Source of the DNA: Melaminivora sp032059585
GTDB taxonomy: Bacteria; Pseudomonadota; Gammaproteobacteria; Burkholderiales; Burkholderiaceae_C
Reading direction: 5' to 3'
Assembly: GCA_032059585.1 (NCBI GenBank)
Contig: DAMCAL010000002.1
Span: 1-64,000 of the forward strand
DNA: 64,000 bases
In this document: in pieces, positions 1-7,437 of the stretch
Layout: every line of letters begins with the position of its first letter
Numbering within the stretch: position 1 is the first letter of the stretch
The notes under the pieces: model-generated
What the model was told of the DNA's origin: nothing
Database searches by the model: none
The model's input: the letters and a program-made list of their open reading frames with translations, nothing else
Translations under genes and position numbers: made by a program

Positions 1-148
1 ACTGCACCATGCCGGAGTTGGTGAACATCAGCGTCGGGTCGTTGCCCGGCACCAGCGGGCTGGAGGCCACCACCGTGTGCCCCTTGGCAGCGAAGAAGTC
101 GAGGAACGTCTTGCGGATGTCGGCGACGGAAAAGGTGCGTGTGGTCAT
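1..148 (-). CDS. alaS: Alanyl-tRNA synthetase, N-terminal fragment (runs off the left edge)
   Basis: The reverse strand from 148 reads MTTRTFSVADIRKTF and continues LDFFAAKGH, PLVPGNDPTLMFTNSGM, the canonical first ~49 residues of class II alanyl-tRNA synthetase, including the motif-1 region that binds the adenylate. The enzyme charges tRNA-Ala with alanine in the cytoplasm and also edits mischarged tRNA through a C-terminal domain that lies outside this window. ATG at 148 is the natural family start. The gene is divergent from the dehydrogenase at 333; the 184-bp gap probably holds both promoters. Partial only because of the window edge. Confidence 0.95.
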   Translation of the reverse strand, partial: MTTRTFSVADIRKTFLDFFAAKGHTVVASSPLVPGNDPTLMFTNSGMVQ

Positions 149-332
149 GGGATTGTGGGGTGTCGTGCGCGGGGCGCGCGGCCGCCAGAGGCAGGCCGCG
201 GCGAACCGGCAATTATAGATTTTTGGCCGTGCCGGCACGGGCGCCGCAGGTTCGGCGGCAGCGCTATGCTGCGGCGTTGCGCCACCCCTGTTGTCCACGC
301 CCGTTCAGGCACCCTTCCCTTCAAGCCCTGCC

Positions 333-1817
333 ATGATCACCTCCAGCTCGCCCCTTGCCCGTCTCGACGACGCCAGCCTTGTGAAGACGGACGCGCTGCT
401 GGGCGGCCAGTGGTGCGCCGGCAGCGCGCGCTTTGCCGTGCACGACCCGGCCACGGGCGCGCAGCTGGCCGAGGTGGCCAACCTGGGCGCGCGGGAAGCG
501 CGGCAGGCCATCGACGCCGCTCGCGAGGCGTTGCCGGCGTGGCGGGCGCGTACGGCGAAAGACCGCAGCCATCTGCTGCGCGCCTGGTTCGACTTGCTGA
601 TGCAACACCAGGACGACCTGGCGCGTCTGATCACCGCCGAGGGCGGCAAGCCACTGGCCGAGGCGCGCGGCGAGGTCGCCTATGGCGCCAGCTTTGTCGA
701 GTGGTTCGCCGAGCAGGCCAAGCGCGTGAATGGCGAGGTGCTGCAGCCCTTCCAGCCCGATCGGCGCGTGCTGGTGCTGCGCCAGCCGATCGGCGTGTGC
801 GCCGCCATCACGCCGTGGAACTTCCCTTTGGCCATGATCACCCGCAAGGTCGCCCCGGCCATGGCCGCGGGCTGCACGGTGGTCGTCAAGCCGGCGGAGC
901 TCACGCCGCTCACGGCCCTGGCCGTGGCCGAGCTGGCGCTGCGCGCGGGCATTCCCGCCGGGGTCCTGAACGTGGTTACCAGCGACGACGCTGCCGCCAT
1001 TGGCCAGGTGCTGTGCGAGAGCGAGCATGTGCGCCACCTGTCGTTCACCGGCTCCACGGAAGTGGGCCGCATCCTCATGCAGCAGTGCGCGCCGACGATC
1101 AAGAAGCTGTCGCTGGAACTGGGGGGCAATGCGCCGTTTCTGGTGTTCGACGACGCGGACGTGGACGCGGCAGTGGACGGCGCCTTTGCCAGCAAATACC
1201 GCAACGCCGGCCAGACCTGCGTGTGCACCAACCGCTTTTACGTGCAAGAAGGCGTGTACGACGAGTTCGTCGAAAAATTCGCCGCACGCGTGGCGAAGGC
1301 CCAGGTGGGCAACGGGTTCGAGGACGGCGTGCTCATCGGTCCGCTGATCGAGCGGTCCGCGGTGGCGAAGGTGCAGCGCCACCTGCAGGACGCCGTGGCG
1401 CAGGGCGCGCGCATCGTCACCGGCGGCCAGCCGCTGCCCGACCTGGGCTCGGGCCAGTTCTTCCAGCCCACGGTGCTGGCGGACGCGACCGACCGCATGC
1501 TGTTCGCCCGCGAAGAGACATTCGGGCCGCTCGCGCCCATCATCAAATTCAAAACCGAAGAGGAAGCCGTGGCGGCAGCCAACGCCACCGAGTTCGGACT
1601 GGCCAGCTACTTTTATGCCCGTGACCTGGCGCGCATCTTCCGCGTGGGAGAAGCGCTGGAAGCCGGCATGGTCGGCGTGAACGTGGGACTGATCTCCAGC
1701 GAGCAGGTGCCGTTCGGCGGCGTCAAGCAGTCAGGACTGGGCCGCGAGGGCTCGAGCCACGGGATCGAGGAGTACGTGGAGCTGAAGTACCTGTGCCTCG
1801 GCGGCATGGACCGGTGA
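333..1817 (+). CDS. gabD: NAD(P)-dependent aldehyde dehydrogenase, succinate-semialdehyde dehydrogenase type
   Basis: A 494-residue member of the aldehyde dehydrogenase superfamily, closest in motif pattern to GabD, which oxidises succinate semialdehyde to succinate in the cytoplasm at the end of GABA degradation. Visible landmarks: PWNF (161-164), the nucleotide-binding FTGSTEVG (238-245), general base Glu in LELGG (about 262), catalytic Cys in GQTCVC (about 296) and the C-terminal PFGGVKQSGLGREG. Length is normal for the family. ATG at 333 was chosen; an upstream in-frame TTG at 291 would add a Ser/Pro-rich tail not expected in the family. No strong Shine-Dalgarno is visible. The substrate is inferred from the family, so another semialdehyde remains possible. 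Confidence 0.85.
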   Translation: MITSSSPLARLDDASLVKTDALLGGQWCAGSARFAVHDPATGAQLAEVANLGAREARQAIDAAREALPAWRARTAKDRSHLLRAWFDLLMQHQDDLARLITAEGGKPLAEARGEVAYGASFVEWFAEQAKRVNGEVLQPFQPDRRVLVLRQPIGVCAAITPWNFPLAMITRKVAPAMAAGCTVVVKPAELTPLTALAVAELALRAGIPAGVLNVVTSDDAAAIGQVLCESEHVRHLSFTGSTEVGRILMQQCAPTIKKLSLELGGNAPFLVFDDADVDAAVDGAFASKYRNAGQTCVCTNRFYVQEGVYDEFVEKFAARVAKAQVGNGFEDGVLIGPLIERSAVAKVQRHLQDAVAQGARIVTGGQPLPDLGSGQFFQPTVLADATDRMLFAREETFGPLAPIIKFKTEEEAVAAANATEFGLASYFYARDLARIFRVGEALEAGMVGVNVGLISSEQVPFGGVKQSGLGREGSSHGIEEYVELKYLCLGGMDR

Positions 1818-1825
1818 CGCTCCGC

Positions 1826-1864
1826 TTTTGATAGCACTTGGCGCTTGCTGGGAAAGCGCTGGCG
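1826..1864 (+). repeat. Dispersed short repeat, copy 1
   Basis: Variant of the element whose core is GATAGCTGCYGGCGCTT followed by an inverted GCGCT half. Here it reads TTTTGATAGCACTTGGCGCTT, then AAAGCGCTGG. It lies directly after the dehydrogenase stop codon, between two convergent host genes. Other copies: 24855-24900, 32482-32522, 33185-33223, 41625-41663, 50655-50697, 63789-63834. Confidence 0.55.
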
Positions 1865-1939
1865 GGCGATATCGTTGCAACCCCGAAGGCTGTATGGAGC
1901 CGGCGGCGCAGTGGCGATGTGCGCCACCGGGCGCGGGTC

Positions 1940-3124
1940 TTAGCCGGGCAGCGCGTGCTCCAGGAAAAAGCGCAGCATGAGCGCGCTGGCGTCCACGCCC
2001 GAGGGATCGGTATGGCTGCCCCGCGCACTGCCTCCGGACCAGGCATGCCCGGCCCCGTGCAGTTGCCAGTACTCGATCGCGCTGGCCCCCTGCGCATCGG
2101 AATACACGGTGTGCGTGAAGCGCTGTCCGCGCGCCGAGCTGCCTGTTTCCACCCGCGGGGCTCCCGGGTGGGTGCCTGCGCGAGGCTCACTGCGCGCTGC
2201 CTCGATGATCGCTGCGCCGTTGCTCGCGTGCACGGTGTGATCGGCGTCGCCATGGAACACGATCACGGGCGGAGACAGCGGCGCGCCGGCCCGGGAGATG
2301 CCGGCGCCGCGGGTGCTGCGCATGGCCGCCAGGGCCGATCCGACGTCGTTGGCGCTGCCGCTGGGCAAACCGGAATGGATGCCGACAGCCGCGAACAGCT
2401 CCGGATAGGAATGGCCGAGGATGTCGGCCATCGCTCCACCGGCAGACAGGCCCGCCACATAGACGCGCGCGGGGTCGAGGGCGTGCTGCGCCGTGACGGA
2501 CTGCGTCAGCGCCGCCAGCACTGCCGGCTCTCCGCGAGACCGCTGCTGGTGCTGGGGCTTGAACCAGTTCCAGCACCGCTGTGCGTTCGCCCTTTGGGTC
2601 TGCTCGGGGTAGAGCACGGCCACGCCGTGCTTGCGCGCCAGCGTATTCATCTGCGTGCCGTCGGCAAAGTCCTGGGCGTTTTGCGTGCAACCGTGCAGCA
2701 TGACCACCATGGGGCGCGCACGCGGTGAACCGGCGACTGCCGGGGGCAGGTAGAGCTTGTAGGCCAGCGTGCGGCCCTGGTGGGTGAAGCTGCCGTCGAG
2801 CCACTGCTCGCCAGCACGCGGGTCGGCAGCCTCGCCTTCGGGCGGCGACGCTGCAGGCGCACTGCGCGTCGCAGCCCGCGGCGTTGACGGCTCCGCCACG
2901 CGCACCGGGCAGTCGAGCACCTCGACCGCTTCAAGACCGCTGGTCGCCCGGTGGCGTCGAGCTGGAGCGGGAGGCGGCGGACCTGCGTAAAAGCCTGCCG
3001 TACCACCCTGCAGTGCCTGTTGGATCATTTGCGTGGCCTCGGACAAACGGCCGCCGCGGGTCAGCCGTGTGGCTTCGCCCATCACGCGGTGAATCAAATC
3101 GGACATGGGAACTTTCGTGGGCAT
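1940..3124 (-). CDS. PHB depolymerase (LpqC/PhaZ-type) family esterase
   Basis: An alpha/beta hydrolase of 394 residues in the family of extracellular-type poly(3-hydroxybutyrate) depolymerases and feruloyl-type esterases. The oxyanion-hole motif LHGC is at 143-146, the nucleophile elbow GLSAGG centres on Ser about 227, the acid is in FHGDADHTV (about 291-299) and the His in HGAGHAWSGG near residue 365. No clear signal peptide is seen: the N-terminus MSDLIHRVMGEATRL is helical and soluble, so a cytoplasmic role is likely despite the family name. The ATG at 3124 directly abuts the TGA of the upstream RHH gene; Met at 3106 is an equally good start. The two genes form an operon. The true substrate is unknown. 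Confidence 0.75.
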   Translation of the reverse strand: MPTKVPMSDLIHRVMGEATRLTRGGRLSEATQMIQQALQGGTAGFYAGPPPPAPARRHRATSGLEAVEVLDCPVRVAEPSTPRAATRSAPAASPPEGEAADPRAGEQWLDGSFTHQGRTLAYKLYLPPAVAGSPRARPMVVMLHGCTQNAQDFADGTQMNTLARKHGVAVLYPEQTQRANAQRCWNWFKPQHQQRSRGEPAVLAALTQSVTAQHALDPARVYVAGLSAGGAMADILGHSYPELFAAVGIHSGLPSGSANDVGSALAAMRSTRGAGISRAGAPLSPPVIVFHGDADHTVHASNGAAIIEAARSEPRAGTHPGAPRVETGSSARGQRFTHTVYSDAQGASAIEYWQLHGAGHAWSGGSARGSHTDPSGVDASALMLRFFLEHALPG

Positions 3125-3547
3125 TCAATGGATGCGTTCGGCCAAAGCGGCCTTGACGGCTTCGCTGGCCTGCAGCGCGCCGAGAACGGTGATGGAGTCG
3201 ATGGTGGCCAGCGCCAGTTCGGGCGCTACGTCGGCCGCAATGCTGACCAGCCCGAGCACCCGGAGCTGGAGCGTCTGCCCGGAGTCCCGAACCGCCTGGA
3301 GCTCGGCGGTTGAAAAGTGGTGCAAGCCCAGCACCAGCATCTTGCGTGCCACGACCTGCTTGAGCGAGTCCGCATGGAACGCCAGCTGGTTGCGGATAGC
3401 GCTGCGGATGAAGTCGGTGCGGTTGGAATAGAAGCTTTCCGCGACCAACAGGTCGATGTGCCCCAGGTCGACAAACCCCAGATTGATGGTGATCTTCTCT
3501 GTATCCGCGGGCCGGGCGCTTTTGCGAAGAGCGGTGATGCTGGACAT
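3125..3547 (-). CDS. CopG-type ribbon-helix-helix protein
   Basis: A 140-residue protein with a ribbon-helix-helix-like N-terminal half: EKITINLGFVDLGHIDLLV as the strand, then FYSNRTDFIRSAIRNQL as the helix pair (about residues 18-56). The C-terminal half is an uncharacterised helical domain. RHH proteins dimerise and bind operator DNA through the N-terminal beta-strand. Its stop codon abuts the start of the esterase at 3124, so it is the first gene of a two-gene operon and may control it. Function beyond probable DNA binding is not visible. Confidence 0.7.
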   Translation of the reverse strand: MSSITALRKSARPADTEKITINLGFVDLGHIDLLVAESFYSNRTDFIRSAIRNQLAFHADSLKQVVARKMLVLGLHHFSTAELQAVRDSGQTLQLRVLGLVSIAADVAPELALATIDSITVLGALQASEAVKAALAERIH

Positions 3548-3602
3548 GAAAGCATCTTACCACCATCCCGCTGGATGGCCTGTGGATGTTTTCAGTGCCC
3601 CT

Positions 3603-3621
3603 CCTTGACTTTCGATCAAGG
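3603..3621. promoter_or_regulatory. Inverted repeat upstream of the RHH/esterase operon
   Basis: CCTTGA and TCAAGG flank a 7-nt spacer about 56 bp upstream of the RHH gene start. It is a candidate autoregulatory operator for that protein; no T-run follows, so a terminator is unlikely. The rest of 3548-3796 holds no gene. Confidence 0.35.
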
Positions 3622-3779
3622 AAAGCGGAACTTGAACTCGCGGCGATGGCGACAAGGGCCTGCCGGAAAAAGCGCGCCGGAAAAGGACGGGCCCACCGAA
3701 GCATTCATGGACGAAAGGGCTCACCCCAAAATCGGTTTGCGACAGGCTGACGCTGCGCCAGGCATGCGTTCGAGCGCAT

Positions 3780-3785
3780 TACAAT
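3780..3785 (+). promoter_or_regulatory. Probable native -10 box of the tRNA-Gly gene, now stranded at attL
   Basis: TACAAT lies 12 bp upstream of the left 21-bp att repeat, the normal spacing for transcription starting just before a tRNA 5' end. No good -35 is visible. Before integration this would have driven the tRNA that now sits at 49490, 45.7 kb away. Confidence 0.4.
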
Positions 3786-3796
3786 GGCGCTCCTGC

Positions 3797-3817
3797 GCGG
3801 GCGTCGTTCAATGGCAG
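3797..3817 (+). repeat. attL: left 21-bp copy of the tRNA-Gly 5' end
   Basis: Begins GCGGGCGTCGTTCAATGG and is identical over 21 bp to 49490-49510. It covers the acceptor stem and D-arm start of the tRNA, then diverges into phage DNA. It is a tRNA remnant, not a functional tRNA. Confidence 0.9.
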
Positions 3818-3858
3818 AACAACGCTCACCTATATAAATTTGCTCGAACAACGCGAAG

Positions 3859-3877
3859 TTACGCCAAAAACTACGCC
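3859..3877 (+). promoter_or_regulatory. Probable integrase arm-type sites, left arm
   Basis: Two copies of TACGCC (3860-3865, 3872-3877) at 12-bp spacing within a 19-bp stretch that matches 49342-49360 at 17 positions. The pairing of near-identical motifs just inside both prophage ends suggests binding sites for the integrase N-terminal domain. Confidence 0.55.
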
Positions 3878-3934
3878 TGAGGTGCACCCACTCACGCGAA
3901 CACTTGCCTCATCCGTGCGCAGTGCATACCGATC

Positions 3935-4378
3935 TTGCGTGGGCGGGACTGCAAGCTGTACATTTGCACAGTGTTTTGTGAAGTCACCACTCTGCGAGAC
4001 GAGGGACGCCGGCTGCGCCCTGACGAATGGCCCGCGCCCGTGGCGGGCGAGCTACGCATGCACTCCAGCGCTCCTGCAAGCAACAACTTACGTCGAAGCC
4101 TGCGGGCGCTCTTGCACTACCAGCGCTGCGGCACGGTGATGGCGGCGCGCCTGCGTCTGGTCGACCCGGTCTTGTTAGAGGTGCTCGGCGACGCGTTGCT
4201 GTTCCGCGGCTGCGTGAACATGTCTCGGGAGCACGGCATGTGGGAGTACGAGCAACTCTGGCTTGTACGACCTCGCCTAGATTTGGATGGACCGCCGCTG
4301 CAGCCGTTTGACGTGCGGCCGTATTTCAGTCGAGTGCCCGAGACACCCGCTCGCCAGCATCTCACAGCGTCTCCCTGA
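3935..4378 (+). CDS. Hypothetical protein at the left prophage end
   Basis: A 147-codon frame whose C-terminal part (ALLFRGCVNMSREHGMWEY, then EQLWLVRP) looks protein-like. I recognise no domain. The frame opens with TTG; a GTG at 3971 or ATG at 4058 may be the real start. It stands alone on the plus strand between attL and the lysis genes, a typical place for an accessory prophage gene, and is less GC-rich than the structural genes. No function can be assigned. Confidence 0.5.
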   Translation: MRGRDCKLYICTVFCEVTTLRDEGRRLRPDEWPAPVAGELRMHSSAPASNNLRRSLRALLHYQRCGTVMAARLRLVDPVLLEVLGDALLFRGCVNMSREHGMWEYEQLWLVRPRLDLDGPPLQPFDVRPYFSRVPETPARQHLTASP

Positions 4379-4655
4379 GGAGCTACCCCGCGCCAACTGG
4401 CGCGATTGCATGAGGTGCTCGAGGCGCGTGCAGACGGATTTCGTCCAAGCCCTCCCGGACAAAAAATATGCAGAGCTCGGGCATGAGCAACGACGACTCG
4501 CACGGCATCGGACAGTCACGAAGGGAGGGGATTAACTCACGGCCACGTGCGAAGAGCTGTCAAGAGCAAGCACCCTCTGTCATAAAAAACCGGCACTTCC
4601 TGTCCCATACAAGAACATGCCCGTAGACTTAGCACTGCGCATATCGCGCTGGGGC

Positions 4656-4679
4656 AAAAACGCTAGATATAGCGTTTTT
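4656..4679. terminator. Bidirectional terminator-like hairpin
   Basis: AAAAACGCTA and TAGCGTTTTT form a perfect 10-bp stem around GATA, giving a U-run in either direction. It is the only clear feature in the 467-bp gene-free stretch 4379-4845 and would stop transcription from the plus-strand gene at 3935 and from leftward late transcription. Confidence 0.6.
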
Positions 4680-4845
4680 CCCTGAGGCGGACAGAGGAAA
4701 GCGGGTGCAACCGCCTTCCTTCGTCCTGGTACCAACCGGAGTCAGCACCTTGCTGTTTCATTAAGGCAATAAAACGGAGTCAGTGTAAACCGCTGCTTTG
4801 TATTTTTGAACAGCTCTGGTGTAACTCCTTCACGGATATACACCC

Positions 4846-4995
4846 ATGTCCAGTACAAACCATCCCGAATCCCCGAAGCACGGCCGGTGGGTCTATCGCC
4901 CCTGGATCACCGTAGGTGGCAGGCGGATCTATCCCAAGCCTCCGAAACGCGCGTTCCGCTGGTGGGAAGAGGGGGAAGACGACAACCAAGCGTAG
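4846..4995 (+). CDS. Small basic/aromatic protein of unknown function
   Basis: A 49-residue ORF, MSSTNHPESPKHGRW then VYRPWITVGGRRIYPK and KRAFRWWEE, rich in Trp, Arg and Pro. The composition and the immediate rho-independent terminator downstream (5015-5045) support a real, separately transcribed gene. The RBS is weak. The K-x-G-R-W-x-Y-R-P-W-I-T pattern is one I associate with small conserved proteins, but I cannot name a family. It is convergent with the phage lysis genes. Confidence 0.55.
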   Translation: MSSTNHPESPKHGRWVYRPWITVGGRRIYPKPPKRAFRWWEEGEDDNQA

Positions 4996-5014
4996 CGCTT
5001 AGCACCCCTGACAG

Positions 5015-5045
5015 CCCTGCAGGCTTGCCTGCGGGGCTTTTTCTT
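5015..5045 (+). terminator. Rho-independent terminator after the 49-aa gene
   Basis: A 10-bp stem CCCTGCAGGC / GCCTGCGGGG with a 2-nt TT loop, followed by CTTTTTCTT. It lies 20 bp after the stop of the gene at 4846. Confidence 0.8.
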
Positions 5046-5054
5046 GTTGCCCCG

Positions 5055-5231
5055 CTAGTCAACACGCGGGGGTGGGTCGTTGTCGCGTTCAGGTCGCCCG
5101 GCTTCCGCACGGCGACCCATGTTGGCCAGCAATTCTCGATCCTCGCGCCGCTGGCGCTGCTGCAGCTGGCGGGCACGGCGCCGCTGGCTGCCCTCAGCGC
5201 GCTGCGGGTCAGCGCGTGGAGCCGTCTGCAT
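5055..5231 (-). CDS. Small charged coiled protein, last gene of the lysis region
   Basis: A 58-residue frame starting MQTAPRADPQRAEGS, almost entirely Arg/Glu/Gln/Asp (RRRARQLQQRQRREDRELL). It overlaps the 3' end of the lipoprotein gene by 23 bp and follows it on the same strand. The helical charged character and position suggest a lysis accessory, but there is no membrane anchor and no proof that it is translated. The Shine-Dalgarno is poor. Confidence 0.4.
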   Translation of the reverse strand: MQTAPRADPQRAEGSQRRRARQLQQRQRREDRELLANMGRRAEAGRPERDNDPPPRVD

Positions 5232-5379
5232 CGTCCGGCTGCTTGTCGATCACGACCTGGCAAGAGCCAGCCACGCCCCAGGGCACATAGCAGGCCGCGC
5301 CCACCTTGGAGCCGGCGCAGCCAGGCAGGACCAGCAACCCGGCAATGGCAATGGCCAGCAATGGAATGGTTTTGCGCAT
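5209..5379 (-). CDS. Small lipoprotein, Rz1/spanin-like by position
   Basis: A 56-residue protein with a lipoprotein signal: MRKTIPLLAIAIAGLLVLPGC, the lipobox LPGC giving a lipidated Cys at 21. The mature part has about 35 residues with two further Cys. A good SD (AAAGGGA) precedes ATG 5379. Lying after endolysin and DUF1353, it fits an outer-membrane spanin subunit, which would help disrupt the outer membrane at lysis. The Pro-rich segment typical of Rz1 is absent, so this is inference from size, lipobox and context. Confidence 0.6.
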   Translation of the reverse strand: MRKTIPLLAIAIAGLLVLPGCAGSKVGAACYVPWGVAGSCQVVIDKQPDDADGSTR

Positions 5380-5407
5380 AGATGATCCCTTTGGCGGTTG
5401 GGGTGGA

Positions 5408-5830
5408 TTACTGCGGGCGGTAGTGCTCGGGGTCTGGATCGGGTGCCGCGCGCTCGGCGTAGATGCCGGAGCCGCCCAGGCGCACCCCGGCCCACATGGC
5501 CCAGCGCGCCAGCGGCCCGACGTGCTCCTCGCCCATCGCAGCGCGAAACACGGCGTCCGCCCAGGCGCGCGGGTAGCGCTGCTCGTACAGCCAGTCATGC
5601 AAGATGGCGCTGCGCCGGGCGCGGCCGGCGAACAGCAGGTAGGCGGCCGGCAGGCGCGGCACGCTCGCCAGGTCGGTGGCGAAGCCGCCGGGCACGACGA
5701 TGGTGCGCAGGCCCGGGGCGGGGATCGTGGCATCGTCCTCGATCAACACCACGAAGTCGTCCAGCAGCTCCCACTGCGCACCGTGGCCCGTGGGGCGCAG
5801 TTGCGGCTCGGTCAGAAAGCGCACGTGCAT
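5408..5830 (-). CDS. DUF1353 family phage protein
   Basis: A 140-residue protein with the DUF1353 signature: GGFATDLASVPR followed by AAILHDWLYE-like ARRSAILHDWLYEQRY and a later AMGEEHVG segment. DUF1353 proteins are common beside phage endolysins; the conserved HDWLY and ATDLASVPR motifs hint at a metal-dependent enzyme, but the activity is unproven. ATG 5830 lies 4 bp after the endolysin stop, so the genes are co-transcribed. Confidence 0.75.
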   Translation of the reverse strand: MHVRFLTEPQLRPTGHGAQWELLDDFVVLIEDDATIPAPGLRTIVVPGGFATDLASVPRLPAAYLLFAGRARRSAILHDWLYEQRYPRAWADAVFRAAMGEEHVGPLARWAMWAGVRLGGSGIYAERAAPDPDPEHYRPQ

Positions 5831-5834
5831 CGCG

Positions 5835-6452
5835 CTACTCCAGCGGCGGCAGGCCCAGCGCAGCGCGCCCCGCCGCCCACAGCGCGCGCCGGTCGGCCAA
5901 GCCGTTGGTGCCGCCGTTGATGCGGCGCGTAATAGCGACGAAGGCACTGTCGCTGTCCAGGTCCGCCAGCTCGCTCAAGGCGCGGCTGTCCCAGTACCAC
6001 GCCGCCGACAGTGCCGCCCACTGCGCATCCTCCAGCAGCTCGGGGTGCGCCTCGAAGTCGGGCACGGCATCAAAGCCCAGCCGCGCGCGCAGGCCGTCGC
6101 GCGTTGCAGCGTAGTTGGCGCGGCCGGTGGTCTGGATCAGCCCGCGCCCGCAGTAGCGCCGGCCATCGCCCGCGCGCACGTTGCCCAGATCGCGCCGGCC
6201 CTCGTAGCGCTGTTGCGCGGGGGTCGGACCCCACAGCTCGCGCGTGTATACCAGGCGGCCGCTCTCGTGCCCGATCTGCGCCAAGAACGCGGCCAGCCGC
6301 ACTGGCATGGTGATCTCGAAAAACGTGCAGGCATGCGCGATGGGCGCGTGCCAACGTGCTGCACGCGCCGGCGTGGCGCCGGTGGCGGCGGCCAGCGCGG
6401 CGGCCGTGAGGCCGGCGGGCCAGAACTGGATGGTCGAAGGCGTCACGTGCAT
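5835..6452 (-). CDS. Endolysin, glycoside hydrolase family 19 (chitinase-class lysozyme)
   Basis: A 205-residue muramidase-type lysin related to GH19 chitinases. Catalytic Glu is in IGHESG (about residue 63) and the family signature GRGLIQTTGRANY is at about 103-115. It would cleave peptidoglycan after release by a holin. No signal peptide or membrane anchor is visible, so it depends on the membrane proteins upstream. ATG 6452 overlaps the end of the upstream membrane gene by 10 bp, which fixes the start; a longer frame upstream belongs to a shadow reading. Confidence 0.9.
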   Translation of the reverse strand: MHVTPSTIQFWPAGLTAAALAAATGATPARAARWHAPIAHACTFFEITMPVRLAAFLAQIGHESGRLVYTRELWGPTPAQQRYEGRRDLGNVRAGDGRRYCGRGLIQTTGRANYAATRDGLRARLGFDAVPDFEAHPELLEDAQWAALSAAWYWDSRALSELADLDSDSAFVAITRRINGGTNGLADRRALWAAGRAALGLPPLE

Positions 6453-6760
6453 GGCTTGTCCTGGTGAATAGCGGTGCGCCAGCGGTCCATGCCCAGCACC
6501 AGGCCGGCCAGCACCGTCGCCGCGAAGATCACCCCGCCGGGCCCCGGCAGGGTGGAAAACAGCAGCGGCTGCCCGCCGTGCGCCAGCGCGCCGGCCAGCA
6601 GCAGCACGTAGCGCAGGCGCGCACGCCAGTACGCGCGGCACGTCGTGGTGTTGAGCCGGCAGATGCACGCCCAGGCGATGCCCAGGCACTGCAGCAAATT
6701 GAACATGGCCAGCAGCTGCAGCGTGCTCCAGCTCATGAAATTGACATCCCAATCAACCAT
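6443..6760 (-). CDS. Small membrane protein, holin-like
   Basis: A 105-residue protein with three hydrophobic stretches: LQLLAMFNLLQCLGIAWACI, YVLLLAGALAHGG and GVIFAATVLAGLVLGM. The start at 6760 is chosen because GGAGGAGG lies about 8 bp upstream; a Met at 6781 would place that SD inside the gene. Position between another membrane gene and the endolysin suggests holin or antiholin. No sequence family is recognised. Confidence 0.65.
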   Translation of the reverse strand: MVDWDVNFMSWSTLQLLAMFNLLQCLGIAWACICRLNTTTCRAYWRARLRYVLLLAGALAHGGQPLLFSTLPGPGGVIFAATVLAGLVLGMDRWRTAIHQDKPCT

Positions 6761-7163
6761 GGCCGCGCCCTCCTCCACCATCGCCGCCGGCGCGGCGCTC
6801 GAACAGGCGCAAGCCGCGCAGCACCAGCCAGCGCCCTACGCGCGGCCAGTCGTCGCCCACGCCGCCCACCAGCAGCGCGATGGGGGCGAGCAGCCAGGTG
6901 TGGTCCTCCATGCCCAGCCAGCGCCCGGCCAGGTTGGCCAGACTGACGGTGATCAGCACCGCCGTGGTCTGCAGCCGCAGGAAGAACCACGCCGCCCCCA
7001 ACCGCGGCGACGCCGGGCGCCGGCCCAACGCCCAGGCGGCGCCGACGGTGGCGCTGAGGATGATGACGGCATAGGGCCCGATGACGCCGGCCAGCGCCGG
7101 GCCGAACAGCACGCCGGCCACGGCGATGGCGACGTTGACGGGGTCGAGGTGGGTGGTGGGCAT
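6753..7163 (-). CDS. Membrane protein, holin-like
   Basis: 136 residues with about four hydrophobic segments: VAIAVAGVLFGPALAGVIG, AVIILSATVGAAWALG, TTAVLITVSLANLAG and WLLAPIALLVGGVG, then an Arg/Gly-rich cytoplasmic-type tail. It overlaps the next membrane gene by 8 bp. One of the pair is probably the holin that releases the endolysin; which one cannot be told from sequence. Confidence 0.65.
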   Translation of the reverse strand: MPTTHLDPVNVAIAVAGVLFGPALAGVIGPYAVIILSATVGAAWALGRRPASPRLGAAWFFLRLQTTAVLITVSLANLAGRWLGMEDHTWLLAPIALLVGGVGDDWPRVGRWLVLRGLRLFERRAGGDGGGGRGHG

Positions 7164-7182
7164 GCTGTGGGGGTGCTCCGGC

Positions 7183-7419
7183 TCAAATCTCGATCAGCAC
7201 ATAGGGCAGCGCCGGCGCGTCGCCGATCACCGCGCCGTCCTGCACGTACACCCCCTGCCCTGCCTGCGCCTGCAGCGGGTTGCGCACGCGCGCCAGGTCG
7301 CCGCCGGGCATCTCCACCGTGGCGGTGCCGTCGCTGTGCACGGCCTGCACCGTGCCGGTGGTGATGGGCTGGTCGGGCAGCAGCTCGAGCAACCGGGTGT
7401 AGAGCGTGGTGGCGGTCAT
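7183..7419 (-). CDS. Small tail-region protein with an OB/beta-rich fold
   Basis: 78 residues beginning MTATTLYTRLLELLPDQ, then GTVQAVHSDGTATVEMPGG and QAGQGVYVQDGAVIGDAP, a short beta-rich pattern like the OB-type N-domains of phage spike/baseplate V proteins. The frame runs open into the N gap, but if the two 9-bp TGCGGCGAC copies either side of the Ns are one sequence, the upstream gene ends in an ATGA overlap with this ATG. That favours 7419 as the start and a separate gene. Confidence 0.65.
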   Translation of the reverse strand: MTATTLYTRLLELLPDQPITTGTVQAVHSDGTATVEMPGGDLARVRNPLQAQAGQGVYVQDGAVIGDAPALPYVLIEI

Positions 7420-7427
7420 GCGGCGAC

Positions 7428-7437
7428 NNNNNNNNNN
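7428..7437. other. Assembly gap (10 N), probably spurious
   Basis: Ten Ns are flanked by identical TGCGGCGAC (7419-7427 and 7438-7446). Collapsing the copies gives a clean stop/start overlap between two tail genes, so the gap is likely an unmerged contig overlap and not missing sequence. Confidence 0.8.

Noticed and set aside
3797..3870. A second tRNA-Gly gene at the left prophage end
   Set aside because: Only the first 21 bases match; the anticodon and T-arms are absent.
4379..4845. Coding content in the 467-bp gap near the left prophage end
   Set aside because: Only short frames without SD or protein-like composition; the one feature is the hairpin at 4656-4679.
5835..6752. A 305-residue version of the endolysin with a long N-terminal extension
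   Set aside because: The extension is shadow of the membrane gene; ATG 6452 begins the conserved GH19 sequence.
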